Part shown: positions 59,406 through 64,000 of the stretch, one piece after another
Layout of the letters: each line of letters begins with the position of its first letter
Numbering within the stretch: the stretch's first letter is position 1
From: Carya illinoinensis
Taxonomy: Eukaryota > Streptophyta > Magnoliopsida > Fagales > Juglandaceae
Direction: 5' to 3'
Assembly (NCBI RefSeq): GCF_018687715.1
Contig: NC_056762.1
Coordinates: 24,914,864-24,978,863 of the forward strand
Length of the DNA: 64,000 nucleotides
The notes under the pieces: model-generated
Database searches by the model: none
Seen by the model: the letters and a program-made list of their open reading frames with translations, nothing else
What the model was told of the DNA's origin: nothing
Position numbers and translations under genes: made by a program

Positions 59406-60158
59406 AGTCAACCCAATTTTACAATCCTTGTCAAAACCTCCTCCTACATATCTCTTATTTTTTCTTTATTTATGAATAACCATTGTACAATAAATAGCAC
59501 CAGATAGGGATAATAAAATATTATTTATCATCTTCTCACTTATTATTTGTTTATGTGATATTAAATGACTGAAAAGTAATTAAAGGATGATAAATAGTTT
59601 TTTAATAATTTAATATCACATAAGAATACGTGTTGAGAACGATGATTAAATTGAGAATGAATATACAACACCTCTCATAAAAAATATTATTCAAAGAGTA
59701 ATTGGAGGGTCTAATACTGGCCCAACCCCGAACATTGGTGCTAATAATGGACAAAGGCCCAAGTTGCGGGCTAAAGGCCCAATAAGGTCTGATACTCTTT
59801 TGGTTAGCAAGATGGATAAGCGATAGGATGACAGGTGGATAACTCCTATTTAGTAGAGATAAGCTTCACGCCTACTTAGCCGTGATGATAAATAAGTCAT
59901 AATGACGATCCTATGTGACTCTACACCTATATATATGGGTACCAGGTAACTCTAAAACACATATGATCATATACTTGACTTATTATATACCATTTTTTAC
60001 TGACTTAAGCATTGGAGCAGTTGCAGGCACCCCGTGCTATCAATCTTTGATCTGCAGGCTGACGTTTACGCATGGTAGTCGGACACGTCCTTAATAGTGG
60101 CACCGTCTATGGGATCTATTTTCTCTAAATTCAATTACTCACTAGATATCAACATGGT

Positions 60159-61082
60159 TTGCATATGCCGACTGTAAAACATTCTCTAGAAAATTGCGAG
60201 CCAGAAACATTACCTATCGCCATGGAAGCACGATTAGCTACAGTGGAAGATAAGCTGAAGATGGTGTTGGATGCCATGGAGAATCTGAAAAAGAAAAGAT
60301 CTAAAGCGAAGAAACTTGGAGCTCAACGACAAGGTCATGCCCAGCCACAATGAACAGGGTGAGGGAGAAGCACATAGTAATGAGGAATGAACTAGGAGGA
60401 TGTAGAGAAGAAGAAGATGCATGAAAAGCTACGGAGCCTTACTGGAAAGTATGAAGAGATGGCGAAAAAGATGAGAGGATCTTCCTCAGTAGAGTACTTG
60501 TTGAACCTGATTTGGTGTATAGTGAGAAAATTATGACCATGCCGCTTCCATAGAATTTCAAAGTACCACAAATAGAGATGAACGATGATTTAAGTAACCA
60601 ATAGATCCTTAGAGAATTTCAAGGCGCACATTACGCTCCACAGCTTTTTCGGAAAAATCGCCTGCTGGGCTTTTCCCCTAACCTTGAAAAGAATGGCGAG
60701 AGGATGGTTTGGAACTCTTTGGTCGACAGACAGCTATGAAGAGTTAGCCTAGCAGCTTCTAACGCAATTCATGCCTAGTAGGTGATATCGACGCCCAACT
60801 ACATACCTTTTAATGGTCAAGCAAAGAGACAAAGAAAATCTGAAGGCATACCTCACCCGCTTTAACAAGGAAATGTTAACAACAGATGATCAAGATGAGA
60901 AGATCACTCTCATCGCCCTTCTAGGTGGAATCTGGCCACTCAGCCCCTTAATGGTTGAACTAGCTAGGAAGACTCCTTCTACCTTGAGAGAATTCATGGA
61001 CAGGGTAGATAATTTTGTCAATGCTGAAGACACACTACAAGCCTTAGTAGATTCGAGGAAATGGGAGCACAAAATTGAATGA
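60159..61082 (+). pseudogene. Gypsy gag
   Basis: The 60159-60353 frame is basic and Glu/Lys rich (EARLATVEDKLKMVLDAMEN). The 60813-61082 frame reads LMVKQRDKENLKAYLTRFN and ELARKTPSTLREFMDRVDNF, the retrotransposon gag domain pattern (Q...ESL..Y..RF). Frames are broken between them. Confidence 0.82.
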
Positions 61083-61591
61083 AAAATCAACCATGGTGAC
61101 CAAAAGCCTACATCAAATGATCAAGATAGAAGACGAGAAAGGCAGCCAGAACACAACAATAGATTGATACACAATAATCTAAATGTACGAGAAAAGAAGG
61201 AGCCATACAGAGATCATCCAGTCTAGAATAGGTAGTCGTTATTGCAAATATCATCGAAAAAATTCACATTAGACGGAAGATTGCACGACCATGAAGAAGA
61301 GAGTCGCAAAGCTGGCGCGCACAGGAGAATTAGGGAGAATGGTCATATAACGTTCAAAGCCTAAGTAGCAATACGATTCAGGTAATAATCCATTAAGAAG
61401 TAACAATCCCAATAGGCGGTGACTGCATCAGGAAAATACTCACAATAACGATAAAGATCGAGCACCCCCAACTAATGACAGAGATAGAGACAGGGCGCCT
61501 AAAGGGGAAATCAAGACCATTCACCAGGCGTGGCATCTCCTCGTCCAGCCGAAAGGCACATGTATGAAGAGCAAGGTATGAATAAATTTAT

Positions 61592-61981
61592 GTGGCGTAT
61601 AGGTCCCCTAAGTATCAGAAGCTTAACACCCCAACGACCATATCCTTTGGGGAGGATGACCAAGAGGGAGTCTTGTACCCACATGATGATGCATTAGTAG
61701 TGACTCTCCTGGTTGCCAATTATACGATTAGGTGTATACTTATTGACAATGGCAGCTCAGCTGACATATTGTTTTGGGAAGCCTTCACAAAAATGGGAAT
61801 CAAGATGACAAAGCTAAGGCCTTCCCCAACATCGTTAAAGGGGTTATTTGGAGATATGATACAATCGGTGGGTGCCGTAACTCTCCCAGTCATAGCTGGA
61901 ACAGGAACGTGTACAGCCACCACCATGACCAACTTCTTGGTCGTGAAGGCCCCATTTTCATACAATGCCATATTAGGGTGA
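61592..61981 (+). pseudogene. Gypsy protease
   Basis: A 129-codon frame reading TTISFGEDDQEGVLYPHDDA, VVTLLVANYTIRCILIDNGS then SADILFWEAF, an aspartic protease active site (D-N-G-S-S in place of the D-T/S-G of retroviral enzymes, usual in this Gypsy group), and FLVVKAPFSYNAILG at the end. It stops at TGA 61979-61981. Following sequence resumes in other frames (LNNLRVVTSTYHLKMQFPT-like). Confidence 0.88.
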
Positions 61982-62436
61982 CCAATGCTTAACAACCTTA
62001 GGGTAGTCACATCCACCTATCATCTGAAGATGCAGTTCCCAACCAATGGTGTCGTAGGTGAAGCATAGGGCAAGCAGGCCCTAGCATGAGAGTGTTATGT
62101 GCAGGAGTTGAGAAGTAATAAGAACGAAGTATGCGCCGTTACAAATAGCAACGAAGATTGCAACCGGGAGACCTCTCCACCACCCCTAGCGGTTTCACTA
62201 GAAAGGGCATGGAGGTTAGGGATGAACAAAACTTACAGTAGGCCGAAGCCAATGAACTGTTGGAGATAGTGACGTTGTATCCTGACCGCCCCAATGCCAT
62301 CACACGCATCGGGACCTAAGTTCCCCCTGAGGATAGAGAAGCCCTAAAGCAGTTGCTAGTAGGCCACCAAGACGTGTTTGCCTGGGGCTATGAAGAGATG
62401 CCAGGAATAAATAACAATATTATAGAGCACCATCTT

Positions 62437-64000
62437 TGTGATGCCCCCAAGTCCCCACGTACGGACACTGAAAAATCGAGACGTTTGGATGATGACATCA
62501 CGGGTCACCACCCTATCGACGTGTGCAAGGTGTGTGCATAAGCAACGAATGTGCAAGAAAAACACGCAACGAAAAGCAAAGTTAATAACTAAGTACTAGA
62601 ATTTTTTCTTAGCTTAATACAAAGCTGTTCAAAATATACATAATAAAATATTACAAAATACAAATATTATTTCAAAGCCAAATACAAAACATAAACTCCA
62701 CTCAGAACTCCGGTGGAGCCGCATCCTCGGGCTCAGCCTCCTCCTCCTCCTCGAACTCAGCACCAAAATCTACGGAACCAAAAATGGTGTCGCAGGTAAG
62801 TAAAATCCAAATACTACTAGATAAAAACATATAAAACTCAAACAATATGCATGAAAGAAAAACCAATGCACATGTCCCGTAAAACCATATTTTTCCACGC
62901 ACGCCAAAAATCCATTTGGCCTAAAAAACATATCGCTTAAAACCAAACCTCGCCATTATCCCAGATAATGACCCAACCTACCATTTTCCTAGAAAATGGA
63001 TCAAAAGCCTCAAAACCAAACCTCGCCATTTTTCTAGAAAATGGCCCGTATTGGAAAACCATAAGAACCATCCAATTATGCATACACCATGATCTCCCCT
63101 AGGGATCATCCGCACACCCTGGCTCTGTGCCATACCGCAGGTAACGACTACGCATGTGACACCTAAACGAGCGATGTCCAGACTCATGCCCCGCGCGTAC
63201 CTGGCTAGACCATCCTCTAGTCCCCGCCACTCTAGGGATCACGGAGTCGACACAACGGCTTTACTGTATCGTGCGATTCGGTCGTCGCCCTGCGACAACC
63301 CAGGGGATGTCACTCAATATTATCCACTCCTGAGTGACCAGAGGAGCTCCACCGAGATAATAACCCATCCCGGCTTGGGCTCGTGAGACTCATATACCCG
63401 AAATCCATTTACGCTAACAAAACATGATTTTCTCAAATAAATAAAATACACATGCATGCACCATGTAAATGCAATACCAATGCACAAAACAACCAACCAA
63501 CCATAAATCAACAATCTAAACGTCTCCGTCCTCAAACCATCCGACCCCCGAACTCCTCGGACTCAGTCCGGAATCAGCCAACCAACAACAAATATTTATT
63601 GTATGAGCAAAATATATTTAAATCTAAAAGTAGAGTTTGAAAAATACTTACAGCGCTATATGGTATTTTTTGAAAGCTCGGGGCATTGCAAACGGCGGAA
63701 GAAAAGCAACGTAACAGTGTAATTTACACTATGGCCGTGGGTAATAAATTACCCATTTTTGAACGGGGACAAACCAAAGCTCGGGATTTATAGGGAATGG
63801 TCTAAAGATGTTTATGAAGCTAGTGGAAGTGGAGTTTGGCTGTGGGTGGCGGCGAAAACGGAGGAGGAAGGCCAACATACCCAAATCGGAAAGCTAGCTT
63901 GTGGGAGTTGCTCCGGTGACAGAATGAGGCCGTAAATGGGTGGGTTAGGACTACAAGGAGTCGGTAATGAAGTGGTGAAGAGGTGGTGGCCGGAGGTGGA
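62437..64000 (-). mobile_element. Second copy of LTR 1 family, minus strand, cut by window end
   Basis: Starts TGTGATGCCCCCAAG, the inverted form of the 3' end of the 36694-42074 element. It stays alignable by eye to that element's 40560-42074 portion all the way to 64000 (for example GGTGACCCG, ATTTTGGTGCTGAGTTCGAG, GGGTAATTTATTACCCACGG). The candidate left target site is ATCTT (62432-62436). Whether it is a solo LTR or one end of a full element cannot be seen. Confidence 0.88.
62702..62770 (-). other. Short acidic reading frame in LTR copy
   Basis: Reads DFGAEFEEEEEAEPEDAAPP and ends EF-stop. It is the counterpart of 41741-41809, with the frame preserved. Confidence 0.45.

Larger units (their letters stand above)
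59720..62436 (+). mobile_element. Ty3/Gypsy retrotransposon, 5' part, interrupted
   Basis: An LTR-like leader (about 59720-60096) is followed by TGGCACCGTCTATGGGA at 60098-60114, which resembles the primer-site region of plant Gypsy elements. Then come gag, protease and the segment before reverse transcriptase (HQDVFAWGYEEMPGI, 62362-62406). The element is cut at 62437 by another LTR in reverse orientation. The rest would lie right of the window. Its left boundary could not be fixed. Confidence 0.83.

Overview
The window looks like nuclear DNA from a woody eudicot. It has intron-rich plant genes, AT-rich intergenic DNA, many short palindromic MITEs, LINE fragments and nested LTR elements. The MITE and LTR families remind me of Fagales/Juglandaceae genomes, but that placement is an impression. 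No bacterial operon, CRISPR array or phage is present.

Three protein-coding genes can be supported. (1) Positions 1531-10428 (+): the 3' thirteen exons of an organellar-type asparagine--tRNA ligase (OVA8/SYNO type). Its 5' exons lie left of the window. Every exon junction keeps the frame, and one intron uses a GC donor. Its introns carry three LINE fragments. (2) Positions 20949-28989 (-): a complete 13-exon SEC16 gene, predicted 1437 residues, the scaffold of ER exit sites, preceded by a 5'UTR exon. Genes 1 and 2 are convergent. (3) Positions 54369-55340 (-): an intronless three-finger C2H2 repressor of the ZAT4/ZAT9 type with a C-terminal EAR motif.

The rest is mobile or decayed DNA. Between genes 1 and 2 lie a small piece of mitochondrial-type 23S/26S rRNA (about 11946-12061) and a nearly full-length L1-type LINE (12925-18404, -). 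The LINE is bounded by a 16-bp target-site duplication, and its reverse transcriptase has lost the FADD box. Positions 29.5-34 kb hold MITEs, including a hAT-like element. Positions 33756-42536 form a four-level nest: a MITE split by a decayed Copia element (34094-42510), which is split by a solo LTR (36694-42074), which is split by a second solo LTR (37071-40225). Each of the three insertions has its own target-site duplication. The innermost LTR carries seven copies of a 36-bp hairpin-forming unit.

Positions 42.5-53.9 kb hold a second hAT-like MITE, further MITE families and two RNase H remnants of LINEs. After the zinc-finger gene come more MITEs. A Gypsy element (about 59720-62436, +) is cut before its reverse transcriptase by a minus-strand copy of the same LTR family as the 36694-42074 element, and this copy runs off the right end. 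No convincing new cellular gene system was found. The most unusual signals are structural: the hairpin array, a covarying hairpin at LINE 3' ends, the nest, and an in-frame duplication in SEC16.
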